A stretch of DNA of 39,746 nucleotides from a virus. Below are positions 1 through 9,600 of this stretch, piece after piece. The DNA lies in IMG/VR virus record IMGVR_UViG_3300025789_000080, positions 1 to 39,746 of that record; one strand, written 5' to 3'. The first letter of the stretch is position 1, and each line of letters opens with the position of its first letter. A model generated the notes under the pieces. The model saw nothing but the letters and a program-made list of their open reading frames with translations, was not told the origin of the DNA and ran no database searches. The translations under genes were made by a program, and so were the position numbers.

Positions 1-1221
1 CCTTTCATTGCCTGCTATATCAAGGGTTTAGAATACGATCAAACAAGACTACAAGATCCTACATTTGTTAGCAAGTTACAAATACGAGATAGGGCGGTAG
101 ATCCTGTTACGGGCCAGCTATTAAATACACAAGGCAGTGGATACACAGTCGAACGCATTATGCCCTGTCCCTACAAACTAACACTGGCAGCAGATATATG
201 GGCAACAAACACCGAACAAAAACTGCAAATCCTTGAACAGATTACTGTATTGTTTAATCCTAGTCTTGAAATACAAACCACAGATAACTATGTTGATTGG
301 ACTAGTTTAACTGTTTTACAACTACAGCAATCAGTTTGGTCTAACAGACAAATACCTCAGGGTACAAATCAAGATATCGATATTGCCAACTTGACTTTTG
401 TCACTCCTATATGGATCACTCCTCCTGCCAAGGTTAAAAAACTAGGTATCATTACCAAGATTATCAGTAACATATTTGCCGATGCCCCGGGCACTATTGC
501 AGATAACTACAACAATCTAGATGCTGTATACCCTACACTGGGCAATCAAGTAGGCACAGTAGTTACCACACCGGGTAACTTTGAACTTTTGGTATTAGAT
601 GGCGTTGCAACATTGTTAGTTAATGAAGAATCTATAGCAGCATCAGGTGGTAATGTGGGTCGTGGTGCTAGTTGGTATTCTTTACTCGACTTGTATCCTG
701 GGCAGTTTACCGCTAATCTAAGTCAAATAAGACTAACAACACCTGCTGGCAATCAAATCGTGGCCTATATAAGTCTGAATCCCAACGACGATACACAAAT
801 GATACTGTCTTATGACATGGATACTAAGCCTAGCAATACCACTATTACCACCGCAGTAGATAGTAGAGGTACAATAGATGCTATCATTAATCCAGAAACT
901 TATGTACCGACGTATCCTGCACGAGGTGTTCGTTATTTGATATTAGAAGGAATCAACGAAGTTCCTGAGTTTGGTACCATGGGCTATACAGGGCCTAAGG
1001 CTTGGAAAAATGCCGATCACAGTGATTTCCAAGCCGCTGCTAACGATATTATTCAATGGGACGGAAGCCGTTGGAATGTTATTTTCAATAGTCAAACTAC
1101 CACAGCCGTTTATTATATAACTAATTCATATACAGGAATACAGTACATATGGGAGAACGGAGAATGGAGCAAGAGTTTCGAAGGAATTTACAGACCTCAG
1201 GACTGGAGCCTAGTGCTGTAA
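1..1221 (+). CDS. 15: gp15-like tail sheath stabiliser/completion protein (5' truncated by window edge)
   Basis: The frame is open from base 1 to a TAA at 1219-1221, so the true start lies outside the window; about 406 residues are visible. The segment PYKLTLAADIWA, then QILEQI...LFNP and later FVTPIWITPP, matches in order the T4 gp15 core as I remember it (IKMIYELSIFTR, QIVEQILPYFQP, EVNGWMYPP). T4 gp15 caps the tail tube and sheath and makes the head-joining end. The missing N-terminus probably amounts to roughly 100 residues. After the conserved core comes a C-terminal extension of more than 200 residues that T4 gp15 (272 aa) lacks. It ends in a W-rich stretch (WDGSRWNVIF, IWENGEWSKS). The last codons overlap the Nudix gene in another frame. 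The gene runs on the plus strand, opposite to the head and fibre genes. The family call comes from remembered similarity, not a search. Confidence 0.72.
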   Translation, partial: PFIACYIKGLEYDQTRLQDPTFVSKLQIRDRAVDPVTGQLLNTQGSGYTVERIMPCPYKLTLAADIWATNTEQKLQILEQITVLFNPSLEIQTTDNYVDWTSLTVLQLQQSVWSNRQIPQGTNQDIDIANLTFVTPIWITPPAKVKKLGIITKIISNIFADAPGTIADNYNNLDAVYPTLGNQVGTVVTTPGNFELLVLDGVATLLVNEESIAASGGNVGRGASWYSLLDLYPGQFTANLSQIRLTTPAGNQIVAYISLNPNDDTQMILSYDMDTKPSNTTITTAVDSRGTIDAIINPETYVPTYPARGVRYLILEGINEVPEFGTMGYTGPKAWKNADHSDFQAAANDIIQWDGSRWNVIFNSQTTTAVYYITNSYTGIQYIWENGEWSKSFEGIYRPQDWSLVL

Positions 1222-1646
1222 ATCAAATCGTATGTAGTGGCGGTTTGTTTTTAGCCAAAGATACTCGACGATTTTTATTCCTACTACGCACACAAGGCAA
1301 GACTGCTGGCACTTGGGGATTAGTGGGCGGTAAGAAAGAACCCACAGATGCTACACCCTACGAAGCATTGAATAGAGAAATTCAAGAAGAAATAGGAAAG
1401 TCTCCTACAATCAAAAAGACTATTCCTTTAGAACTGTTTACCAGTAATGATCAAAACTTTCAATACAACACCTATGTGTTGATTGTAGATCGAGAGTTTA
1501 TTCCTACCTTAAACGAAGAACATTCAGGATACGCTTGGTGTAGTTTTGATAACTGGCCAAAGCCACTACACCAAGGTGTTAAAAATAGTTTCAGTAATCG
1601 AGCAGTTCGTGCCAAGTTAGAACTGCTGCTAGATTTACTGGATTAG
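1164..1646 (+). CDS. Nudix hydrolase
   Basis: This is a compact 160-residue protein that probably hydrolyses a nucleoside diphosphate linked to another group; the substrate cannot be read from sequence. The Nudix box lies at about residues 55-79, with GGKKEP, then EALNREIQEEIG. The REIQEEIG metal-binding core is intact. The loop between the GG and the RE is one residue longer than the classic GX5EX7REUXEEXGU pattern, D replaces the usual second E, and the last hydrophobic position is K. I chose ATG 1164 because GGGAGA lies 7 bases upstream. An in-frame ATG at 1149 is possible and would add five residues, with AGGA 11 bases ahead. Either start overlaps the end of the gp15-like gene (58 or 73 bases) in a different frame. 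The 3' end overlaps the convergent glycosyltransferase by 12 bases. Phage Nudix enzymes are often thought to clean the nucleotide pool or act on RNA caps; which applies here is unknown. Confidence 0.88.
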   Translation: MEQEFRRNLQTSGLEPSAVNQIVCSGGLFLAKDTRRFLFLLRTQGKTAGTWGLVGGKKEPTDATPYEALNREIQEEIGKSPTIKKTIPLELFTSNDQNFQYNTYVLIVDREFIPTLNEEHSGYAWCSFDNWPKPLHQGVKNSFSNRAVRAKLELLLDLLD

Positions 1647-2288
1647 TTCAGGACCAAATGCCCATGTGCCTAAGTGGCGCATTTCCATACTGAGTTGTGT
1701 ATCTACTTTAACAGTATATCCTGCCTGTGCCATTTTTTGGCAAAAGATCATGTCCTCACCTAGGTGATCATTGCTTTCAGGCGTCCAACCAAACTCAAAC
1801 CAAGGTTGAGCAATCTTGGAAAGAATAGCAGTTTTGACTAACATACATCCCATACCAATACCCTCGACAGACGCTAGTTCATCTTGAGGTTCAAATGGTA
1901 AGGGATTTTGCCAATCGCCGATAGTTTCATAGGCAACACCTTTAGCGGGCAGTTGTCTACGGATATAGTTAGCGGCTACAACTGGTTCATTATGTGCCAT
2001 TAATCTCAAGGCGGTGGTAGCAGGAAATACCATGTCGCTGTCTAACCATAACATATATTCAGCGCCAACTTTTTGTGCTTCAAGTCCTAGTCGTTCACGC
2101 TGTGTTAATAGTACTGTACTGGCATCCATGATAACATGAGTATCAATACCACTAGAAGTATTAAGTTTGACAAGCTCTGTTAAAGACTTAGCAAAGGCTG
2201 CATGAAGCATGTCACGGCATGGAACCAATACAGCCAACTTGCCTTTCTTCAGGCTCCATTTGCTAGATTCGAAAATGCTTTTTTTCAT
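1635..2288 (-). CDS. GT-A fold glycosyltransferase (family 2-like)
   Basis: This 217-residue protein has the hallmarks of a small nucleotide-sugar glycosyltransferase. There is an N-terminal beta strand (KLAVLVPCRDM, residues 18-28) and the DxD metal/sugar-nucleotide motif in YMLWLDSDMVFP (D83, D85). An acidic catalytic-type motif GEDMIFCQK lies near residue 175, with a downstream histidine in MEMRHLG near residue 206. No signal peptide or membrane segment is seen, so it should act in the host cytoplasm. Its ATG is fused to the stop of the upstream gene in an ATGA overlap, so translation is probably coupled and it shares the promoter near 2774-2802. It sits just downstream of the fibre block. 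It could decorate fibre or capsid proteins, phage DNA or a host glycan; the sequence does not decide. Its 3' end overlaps the convergent Nudix gene. Confidence 0.82.
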   Translation of the reverse strand: MKKSIFESSKWSLKKGKLAVLVPCRDMLHAAFAKSLTELVKLNTSSGIDTHVIMDASTVLLTQRERLGLEAQKVGAEYMLWLDSDMVFPATTALRLMAHNEPVVAANYIRRQLPAKGVAYETIGDWQNPLPFEPQDELASVEGIGMGCMLVKTAILSKIAQPWFEFGWTPESNDHLGEDMIFCQKMAQAGYTVKVDTQLSMEMRHLGTWAFGPELIQ

Positions 2289-2749
2289 GCGCCTGCAACA
2301 TCATTACTCAATGTTTCGCCTTGGATTACCAACTCGTGAATACTGTTGATAATGTCCTGGGTTCGTTTAGATGCTAGAATGAAGTCGCTGGGACTTAACT
2401 TGCACATGATGTTCATGGTTTCAAATGAAACTCGATCCTTGGTAAGAACTTCTAAAGCACTTTGACGGGCAATATTTTCAATGAACATTTGTTGAGCCAT
2501 GTCATCGCTGTTACTCAACAGTTCTTCACACTCTTTTTGATCCAAATCATTGGCCAAATCTTCTAGGATTTTTAACTCCGCAGAGTCCGCATCGCTGATG
2601 CGTAGCAGTTGAATGCGTGATAAGAATGCCTTTAGCGTTTCTGGGTTTGATGTTCTATCACTGTATGTGATATTATCCAACTCCCATCGACTAGGACCTG
2701 TGGCTAAATCTAATAGTTTAGCAATGTTTAGTTTTGTTTTCTTTGTCAT
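2285..2749 (-). CDS. Hypothetical protein, mostly helical
   Basis: I do not recognise this 154-residue protein. It is rich in Leu, Asp, Glu and Ser with little aromatic content, as expected for a soluble helical protein, and it shows no membrane segment, cysteine cluster or catalytic motif. The frame can be extended to a GTG at 2770. I prefer ATG 2749, which begins MTKKTKLNIAKLL, because AAAGGCAGG lies just upstream and because the inferred transcription start (about 2767) would fall inside the longer form. It is the first gene of a two-gene unit and its stop overlaps the glycosyltransferase ATG. That pairing hints at a related role, but no function can be assigned. Confidence 0.75.
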   Translation of the reverse strand: MTKKTKLNIAKLLDLATGPSRWELDNITYSDRTSNPETLKAFLSRIQLLRISDADSAELKILEDLANDLDQKECEELLSNSDDMAQQMFIENIARQSALEVLTKDRVSFETMNIMCKLSPSDFILASKRTQDIINSIHELVIQGETLSNDVAGA

Positions 2750-2766
2750 AGTGAACCTGCCTTTAT

Positions 2767-2808
2767 ACACTATATGCTAACATAGTGTTAAGATCGTGTC
2801 AACACTTT
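2767..2808. promoter_or_regulatory. Nested inverted repeats over the promoter (possible operator or attenuator)
   Basis: Three related arms lie across the promoter. On the plus strand ACACTAT (2767-2773) pairs with ATAGTGT (2782-2788), 7 of 7, with the -10 box exactly in the 8-base loop. The second arm also overlaps AGTGTT (2784-2789), which pairs with AACACT (2801-2806) across 11 bases. The two hairpins share an arm and so exclude each other. This could be a repressor site with three half-sites, or a chance feature of AT-rich DNA. Confidence 0.35.
2774..2802 (-). promoter_or_regulatory. Sigma70-like promoter for the hypothetical-glycosyltransferase pair
   Basis: On the minus strand a perfect TTGACA box (2797-2802) is followed by a 17-base spacer and TAGCAT (2774-2779, 4 of 6 matches to TATAAT). 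This is the only strong host-type promoter I found; the other candidates look like T4 late boxes. The predicted start near 2767 leaves a short leader carrying the ribosome site for ATG 2749. The call is from pattern alone. Confidence 0.5.
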
Positions 2809-2809
2809 T

Positions 2810-3025
2810 TTAGATATTTCCGTAATATGTATACGGAGTAGTTTTACCACCAAAGGTAGCAGAGAATGAAATTTGAGTACCAGTTGCTTTGCCGCCGTAG
2901 CTATTACCTAATGTACCACTAAGTTTGATATTATCGCCGGCCAAGGTAGATGTAGTAGCATTTGAATACGCTACATATACACCTCCCATTGTTATCGCTG
3001 ATCCGGTTGCTGGTAAAATTGACAC
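2810..3025 (-). CDS. Small putative virion protein following the S74 fibre
   Basis: This 71-residue protein begins at GTG 3025. The start is well supported by GGGAG six bases upstream, placed in the 14-base gap after the S74 fibre stop. The protein is rich in Gly, Thr and Ser, starts SILPATGSAITMGGVYVAYS, and ends TTPYTYYGNI. The opening resembles short marine-phage proteins I recall with the pattern LPxSGxIxMxxV, found beside tail-fibre genes, but their function is not established. The composition suggests an extracellular beta-rich virion part or a fibre accessory. It has no catalytic motif. It ends near 2810, just before the promoter of the next unit. Confidence 0.62.
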   Translation of the reverse strand: MSILPATGSAITMGGVYVAYSNATTSTLAGDNIKLSGTLGNSYGGKATGTQISFSATFGGKTTPYTYYGNI

Positions 3026-3039
3026 AGTCTACTCCCGGT

Positions 3040-6000
3040 TTATTTATTAACCAAAGAGTTCACCAACGCCTTAAGTTGAGCGATTTGTTCTTGTTGTTCT
3101 TTAATGGCTTCTACTAGCAATGGTACGACCTTTTCATATTGGACTGTTTTATAATTTTCTCCGGATTTGCTCAAACCATTCTCATCTGTATCAAATGGGG
3201 CAAGTTTAACCGCTTCTGGCAATACCGCTTCAACTTCGTCGGCAAATAATCCAACTATGTTTGAGTTTTTATCTTGTCCAAAAGTTACTGCTAAATCGTT
3301 TGGATTATAAAGTATACCATTTAACTTTAACACCTTACCTAATGCATTGTCAATAATTTTGATATTTTCCTTTAATCTACGATCTGAGAAAAATGCTGTA
3401 ACTTCGCCTGTTACATTTAATGCACTAGCACTGGTCAAACTCATTCCTGTAGTCATAGTTACAGCACTACCGACTGCTACAGTTTGACTTGCACCTACAT
3501 ACCAGTTGTGTGTATTACCGGAAATAGTATAAGCGCCGCGGCTATTTGCCGCACTTGCAGCACTAAAGAAAGCACCTGCTGCTGCTGTACTTGGATAAAC
3601 AGCATAACCCATTACAGGCCCACCACTGCTATATTCAGTTCCCCAGTTAGATATAGAACCACCACTTCCGTAATAGCCTTGTAAAATAATGCTTCCGTTG
3701 GTACTACTTCCAGATCCTGCTACAATACTACCGTTAACATTTAATCTGTTGGTAAAGCCAGTGTTCAACTGTGCTGATATGTTGTTTACATACAATGTAC
3801 CACTAGCATCTACTAATAATCTTAAAGTACCACCACTGTAAAAACCGTGTTCTCCCGCCGCAGTTTGACCTGCATTGTGCTTGAACATACTGTCGCCGCC
3901 GGCTACAGCAGCTTGTTTTTCAATGGTATAGTAGTTTGCTGCGTTGGCATTTAACTGTATCTTTAAACCTGTAGTATCTGTAAACGATAGTGGAGCACCT
4001 GGTGTACCAGTTCCAATCATTACATTACCGCTGGCAACATGTAATGTTGAGTTAGGAGTTGTTGTTCCAATACCCACTGAACCGCTAATAGGATTCAATA
4101 AAATGTTATTACCTTGGTTGTTTATTTGTAAAGGTTTACTATTCCAAGTTTGAACGTATGTATAACTAGAATCGCTACCTACAGTAAAATCACTAGCATT
4201 TGCATTACCTATGCTGAATACGTAAGTGGCATTATTAGATACTGTGGCATTTGTACCACCAAGCACAGCTAATCTTGTAGCATAACTTGATGCATTTGTT
4301 AAACCAATGCCTACAACACCATTTTGATCAATACGAACTTTTTCTGTTGCAGCAGCATCTTGACTTGAAGTATAAAGCACCAAACCCATTTGTCTACCAT
4401 AGACAGACGGACTAGCATCAAGATCGATACCGTAAATACCAGCTGTACTTATACCACCAGATGACGAATAATCGACTGTGCGATTATTAAATGTAATACC
4501 TGTTCGAGCACCAGTTGCAACGTTAGCACCATTCGACAATGCCTGCAATAAAATATGATTAAGTTGAGTACTGGTTGTTAATGTAGGGAAACGAATATCA
4601 AGTTGTGCATTTGAAGCTGTTGTTACACCAATACCGACAAAACCAGTACTGGCATTGAAGGTAAACGGTACACTAGTTGCTACTGTAGGAGTTTGATTAG
4701 ATCCAGCAGCAGCAACACCTACTATATATTCAATTGCATTAGTGTTAGCAGTAGCATTGATCAATGTGCTTGGACCAGTAGTTCCTTGTGCGCCAGTTGA
4801 TCCAGTAGTACCTTGAGCACCTGTAGTTCCCTGTGTTCCTGTGGTACCTTGTGATCCAGTAGTACCTGTAGTACCTTGTGATCCAGTAGTACCTGTAGTA
4901 CCCTGTGTTCCTGTAGTTCCCTGTGTTCCTGTAGTTCCCTGTGAGCCTGTAGTACCTTGCGACCCTGTTGGTCCAGTAGTTGGCGGTTGGAACTGCAATG
5001 TGTTGGAAGTACCACTCATTGCCAGTGTCCAAGTTGCTGTTGTAGCATTGACGCTTGGGAATGTTAACGATACTGGATGGTTTAGAGTTATACCGCTTGC
5101 TAATGTTAATGTTGCTTGACTTGCAGGTTGGGTGATTGCTACATTATTAAAACTTGTTGCCGTGGTAATACCATTAATGTACGCACCACCGTTGACACTG
5201 AATTTTTCACCCACTTGTCCGGATGTATAACCAACTCCAACAAATGCGTTGGTGGTATCAGCATAGAAAGTACTGGTTGACCCTCTGCTCAACTGTATGC
5301 TAGAGTGAAAACCGGTTTGATTGACAACTCTAAATCTTGCCCAGCCAGATGCTAGTGTATTAGCGCGACCTACATCAAGTAATATTTGACTGTCGCCGTT
5401 TGACACGCTGGCCAACAAGCCTGCTTCTGCATAACTGTAACCAGTACTGTTGTTTGGACCAACAACTACCTGTGTTCCAAAGAATTGTAATGTGCCGCCG
5501 TCGCTGTTTGTGGTCTGACGAATCTGTGCGTTTGGTGCTAGACCAATACTGCCGTTAACCTGTAACAGTCCGTTTGCTTGTGCTGTGGACAGTCCAACTA
5601 AGATGTTACCACTGGCGTCAATACGCAGTTTTTCAGGGCCGCCGGCGCCTTGGTTGAATGTAAAAGCAGCACCTGAACTCCAAGCAATAGATGCTGTTGT
5701 GGTACTGCGAAGATACATTCCTGTAGCACTAGATGGAGTATTAGTATCGCCGACAACTAACGCTGTGGCACTCGCACCAGTGTGACTGACAACAAGTGTA
5801 CCAAAAGTACCAGGTGAAGCTGTGTTAATACCAACACTACTGCCAGTATAAACAAATGTGCTTGTGCCGCTGAGTAAACCGCCAGTGCCAGCGTAAACAA
5901 TTTGGTTAGCAGATAAATTTGTAGCATAGTGATTAGCAGCCTTAATACCAGATCCAGCGCTTCCGCCTACTACCCAGTTAGCAATACCATCATACGACAA

Positions 6001-6594
6001 ACTAATGTAAGCAGTACTTGATGTAGCACCAATATAAAGTCCACTGTTTGTGGCCAATACAGCAGTAGTAGACCCTGTGCTCAATACCAATGCGTTATCG
6101 CCGCTACTGATAACATTCTTATTAACAATGAACTGCGTGCCGTCAACATACAAATCGCCAGCGATGTAAGTAGTACCACCAATATTCAACTGACCAGTTG
6201 CTGGATTTACATAAAAACTACTAGTGGTATATTCTGTTTGAGCGCCGACGGCATTACTAGATGCTAGTACTGGATAGTAACTGGCGTTGGCTGTGGCTTG
6301 ACTTAGACTTACTTGAGCACTAGAGCCACTGATACTGCCGGCAGTTAAAGTACCACTAACAACCAAGTTGGTAGCAGTTAGTGTACCATTAACATAAGCC
6401 CCGCCGTTAACACTGAATTTAGAACCACTGTAAGCACTGGTAACATTAACGTCTAACGCACCGGTGCTGTCTAATCTAAAATATTCTGTACCGTTAGCAC
6501 TGAAAGTTATTGGCAGTGCGATAACGTTAAACGTACCGGTTGTTATGGCTCCTGCGGAGTTTTCTATAAACGTTAAATTACTAGCAATAGACAT
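3040..6594 (-). CDS. Tail fibre with collagen-like segment and C-terminal S74 intramolecular chaperone
   Basis: This 1184-residue tail fibre or spike probably binds the host surface. The N-terminal half is Ser/Thr/Gly/Ala-rich beta repeats, including a module with [13 protein letters not shown] (about residues 138-209) that also occurs in two other fibres here. Residues 541-608 are about 22 collagen-like Gly-x-y triplets, mostly [12 protein letters not shown] and GTTGAQ. Three short VGIGxTT motifs follow (IGVTTA, IGLTNA, IGTTTP), typical of S74-type fibres. The end (about 1066-1184) is a peptidase S74 domain: [11 protein letters not shown] carries the Ser and Lys expected for self-cleavage, followed by [15 protein letters not shown] and a C-terminal coiled coil with [13 protein letters not shown]. 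In endosialidase and related proteins this domain trimerises the fibre and is then cut off. AGGA sits 7 bases before the ATG, and an AATAAATA box lies further upstream. Confidence 0.9.
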   Translation of the reverse strand: MSIASNLTFIENSAGAITTGTFNVIALPITFSANGTEYFRLDSTGALDVNVTSAYSGSKFSVNGGAYVNGTLTATNLVVSGTLTAGSISGSSAQVSLSQATANASYYPVLASSNAVGAQTEYTTSSFYVNPATGQLNIGGTTYIAGDLYVDGTQFIVNKNVISSGDNALVLSTGSTTAVLATNSGLYIGATSSTAYISLSYDGIANWVVGGSAGSGIKAANHYATNLSANQIVYAGTGGLLSGTSTFVYTGSSVGINTASPGTFGTLVVSHTGASATALVVGDTNTPSSATGMYLRSTTTASIAWSSGAAFTFNQGAGGPEKLRIDASGNILVGLSTAQANGLLQVNGSIGLAPNAQIRQTTNSDGGTLQFFGTQVVVGPNNSTGYSYAEAGLLASVSNGDSQILLDVGRANTLASGWARFRVVNQTGFHSSIQLSRGSTSTFYADTTNAFVGVGYTSGQVGEKFSVNGGAYINGITTATSFNNVAITQPASQATLTLASGITLNHPVSLTFPSVNATTATWTLAMSGTSNTLQFQPPTTGPTGSQGTTGSQGTTGTQGTTGTQGTTGTTGSQGTTGTTGSQGTTGTQGTTGAQGTTGSTGAQGTTGPSTLINATANTNAIEYIVGVAAAGSNQTPTVATSVPFTFNASTGFVGIGVTTASNAQLDIRFPTLTTSTQLNHILLQALSNGANVATGARTGITFNNRTVDYSSSGGISTAGIYGIDLDASPSVYGRQMGLVLYTSSQDAAATEKVRIDQNGVVGIGLTNASSYATRLAVLGGTNATVSNNATYVFSIGNANASDFTVGSDSSYTYVQTWNSKPLQINNQGNNILLNPISGSVGIGTTTPNSTLHVASGNVMIGTGTPGAPLSFTDTTGLKIQLNANAANYYTIEKQAAVAGGDSMFKHNAGQTAAGEHGFYSGGTLRLLVDASGTLYVNNISAQLNTGFTNRLNVNGSIVAGSGSSTNGSIILQGYYGSGGSISNWGTEYSSGGPVMGYAVYPSTAAAGAFFSAASAANSRGAYTISGNTHNWYVGASQTVAVGSAVTMTTGMSLTSASALNVTGEVTAFFSDRRLKENIKIIDNALGKVLKLNGILYNPNDLAVTFGQDKNSNIVGLFADEVEAVLPEAVKLAPFDTDENGLSKSGENYKTVQYEKVVPLLVEAIKEQQEQIAQLKALVNSLVNK
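4771..4974 (-). repeat. Collagen-like Gly-x-y coding repeat
   Basis: These 204 bases encode 68 residues of strict glycine-every-third pattern, beginning [12 protein letters not shown] and ending GAQGTTGP. At the DNA level the unit is a degenerate 9-18 base repeat around GGTACTACAGG. The repeat is open in other frames on both strands as well, which explains spurious overlapping ORFs here. Such segments form trimeric rods in phage fibres and change length easily by slippage. Confidence 0.9.
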
Positions 6595-6616
6595 CAGTGA
6601 ATCCTAAATAGTAGTG

Positions 6617-6624
6617 TATTTATT
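6617..6624 (-). promoter_or_regulatory. Putative T4-like late promoter (AATAAATA)
   Basis: On the minus strand AATAAATA lies 22 bases before the S74 fibre ATG. It matches 7 of 8 bases of the T4 late box TATAAATA and fits the NATAAATA form I recall for T4-like cyanophages. The predicted start would leave a leader that still includes the AGGA ribosome site. Confidence 0.45.
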
Positions 6625-6631
6625 AGAATAC

Positions 6632-9600
6632 TTAGGCTTGCGGCTCACCCCAACGTAGCGTTAAGTTGGCATAAATTGGATTACCAGAAGTCAAATATAC
6701 GTTAATGAACAAGCAATCTGGTCCGTTTGGATAACAATTTCTTGCACCGATAGGTGTATTAGTTAACTCTTTCAACAAACTCAGATCAAGTACGTCTCGC
6801 TCCTGTGGGCTACTAACGAATGAGAAAATAGTTTCTCCAGGTTGTGCAAACCCATTACGAGTAAATGCAATATTAGTACTACTAGCGATACTTTGTAGTG
6901 TATAGTTACTGATTGTAACTTGATTAGTTTGTGGATTAATATATGTAACCACAGTGCCGCCAGTGATAGTAGCACCGTTATCTGTATTTTTACCACCAGC
7001 ACTACTCAAATATACAGCATCACCCGGATTGATACCCACTGTGCTATTCAATGTTATAATGTTGCTGTTAACAGGAGTAGTTCCGCTAGTTTGAAACACA
7101 TTGGTTGCGGTATTATCGAATACAATACTTTGTCCTTGTGCCACTTGTGAAAAACTTGGTTGACCAGTTTGAAGGCCAGTGTTACCTAAACTTTGCCAGT
7201 TAATATTAGCAAAGTTGCTAGGGTAATTCTGCGGATTTAAAATACCAGCAACGACCATGGCACAGTTAGTATTTGTAGAGCCGCCCGCTGTCACTTCCAA
7301 CGCTTGCAATCTCATCTGCGCACGATTAATAAGATCTCGCACCCCTAAGTCGCCTGGAATAGCGTTACTGACACTGGGCGCTAGTCTAATGGCAAATGTA
7401 GTAACTGGCACAGTACTAACTTGGATGTTTGGAATAACATAGTTAAAAATATAGCCGCGGTCATCGTCAAATCCGCCGTCAGCTAGATATGCTGAACCCC
7501 AATGACTTAACTGCGGACTTGCAGTTTGACCAACTAAAATAACACCATTACCTGCACTGTGAACGGTAGCAGTACTACCAGTAAACTGGCGATTCTGACC
7601 AGCGGTAAACTGATTTAGTGTGTATGCACGAGTCAACCCGTTTAATGTATTGGTTGCTGTGGTTATACTGGTATAGTTAATGATTTCTTGGTCAACCATA
7701 ACATTACCTGCGTTAGGGAAAAAGGTAGTATCGCCGATAACCATACTAGTATCACTGGCTAACATAGCATTAGTTAATGTACTGTGGGCACCTTCGTTTA
7801 ATACTTGATAACGCACAGGCATATTACCAGTACGTTGATAAGCTTCTGTATTAACGTTACTGTTTTTCATACGATGTACAATAATATAGTTGCCATCTGG
7901 ACCACGAAGCATCCAATCAATAAAACCAGCACCATACCATGTCCATTGCAGGCCAATCATCTGCATCTTATTCACTTGCAAATTATATCCGCTGGGATTA
8001 TAGATACCATTACTACCATCGCAACGATCCATATTCCATTGATTTTGTGGTATTATTTTATCTAATATTTTAACAATCTTGGCACCACTGGTACTTGTGG
8101 ATCCACGGAATGGCGGATTAACAATAATTTGTGTATCACTTTGTACACCTGTAACTACGTGTGTCATACCTTTAAGTACAATACGATCACCTGCTAAAAG
8201 CTGTTGAGTATAACGACTATTACCGCCTGTAATCACGTGACTACCTACTGTGGCAGTTACTAATCCGATCAAATTAGCAGTACTAGTTCTCTGACCAATA
8301 GCCATTTGAATACCATCATATTGCCAAAATACACCGTTTTGATCGTCAAATGTACCAGCGCGAACTGTGGCTCCATACCAGTTTTGAATACTTAAAGTAC
8401 CTGGCGCACCAATACTTGGATTGGTACTACCTAGTGTATTTGTTGCCAAAAACGACAATGAACGTTCGTCTACGATTGCAGTAACAGTATAAGTTCCGTT
8501 ATATCCAGATGTAAGAATATTACTTAATACAACAACTGCACCTATTTGAGCACCGTGGTCATTATCATCTAATACCACAGTAACAGTACTTCCTGGTGCA
8601 GTACCTGTAGCACTAATACTTCTAACATTATAGTTAGGAGCAAACAAGGCGCCTGTGTTATAGTTAATGGCTTTACCAGATTGGTAACGTAGATATTTCT
8701 TACTTTGACGAATAGCATCCATTCCTGGTGCAGGACCGCCTGTACCTAACTGAACACCGCCGTCAAATGGTCTATGATAATAATAACTATCAGTTCTTGG
8801 ATAAATGTAACCAGTAATGGTACCAGTGATATTACCTACGTTACGAGCAGGATAGGTAAATGTGGTTGCACTGGGAACACTACTGATGTAAAATGGTCCT
8901 TGAGCAAGTTTGTTTAAGTTAGTTCCGTTATCACTAGTGACTAGAGTAATAATAGGATCTCCTGGCATAAAACCGTGAGGATCGGTAGAAGTAACTGTGA
9001 TTGTGGCAGTAGTGGATGCGCCGCCGCCTGCAAACGAAAATGTCACATTGGTTAAACTTGATCCAGTATAGAAACCACCTTTACGTATAACTGTGGATTG
9101 TTGACTAATCACTGTACCACTACTTGCACCAACTTGACCTTTGGCATAATAACTAAATTGAGTCGAACTTGTTACACTATCAACAATAAATGAACCACCT
9201 GCACGATCATAACTAGCCACTGTTTGCAACAATGCATTAACTGTGATAGCGCTACCTGTAGTTAATCCATGAGGATAGTTTGTGTTAACTGTGATATAAC
9301 TTTGAACACCTGCTTGTCCACCGCTGGCATAACTAGCATCTGATGTGACACTGGCAATACTTAAATCAGTACCTGGTACTTCATAGATACCGGGATATCC
9401 GCGTAGTTGACTCAATGACTGCCATTTAGTAGGTTGTTGTCCGTATTCAAAGTCAGCATCGATCATACTTTGTGGTTGACTTACACGAGTACGTTCCCAA
9501 CCATCAGTACCCATAGCCCACGGACGGGTAATAATTGCACCTTGTTGATTTTCTGTATAAATCTGCAATACATCACTACTACTCATACCAGTAGTGCTAT

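Noticed and set aside
2285-2770. GTG 2770 start for the hypothetical protein
   Set aside because: It lies upstream of the inferred transcription start and lacks a ribosome site, while ATG 2749 has one.
3041-3048. AATAAATA late-box match before the small 71-residue gene
   Set aside because: It codes for the final Asn-Lys-stop of the S74 fibre, and a start from it would fall on the ribosome site of the next gene, so chance is more likely.
4745-5119. Overlapping long frames on both strands inside the S74 fibre (95, 84 and 92 residues)
   Set aside because: They are caused by the Gly-x-y coding repeat, which has no stops in several frames. They consist of low-complexity VPCDPV- or YYRNTGNYR-like repeats, with no ribosome sites or family resemblance.
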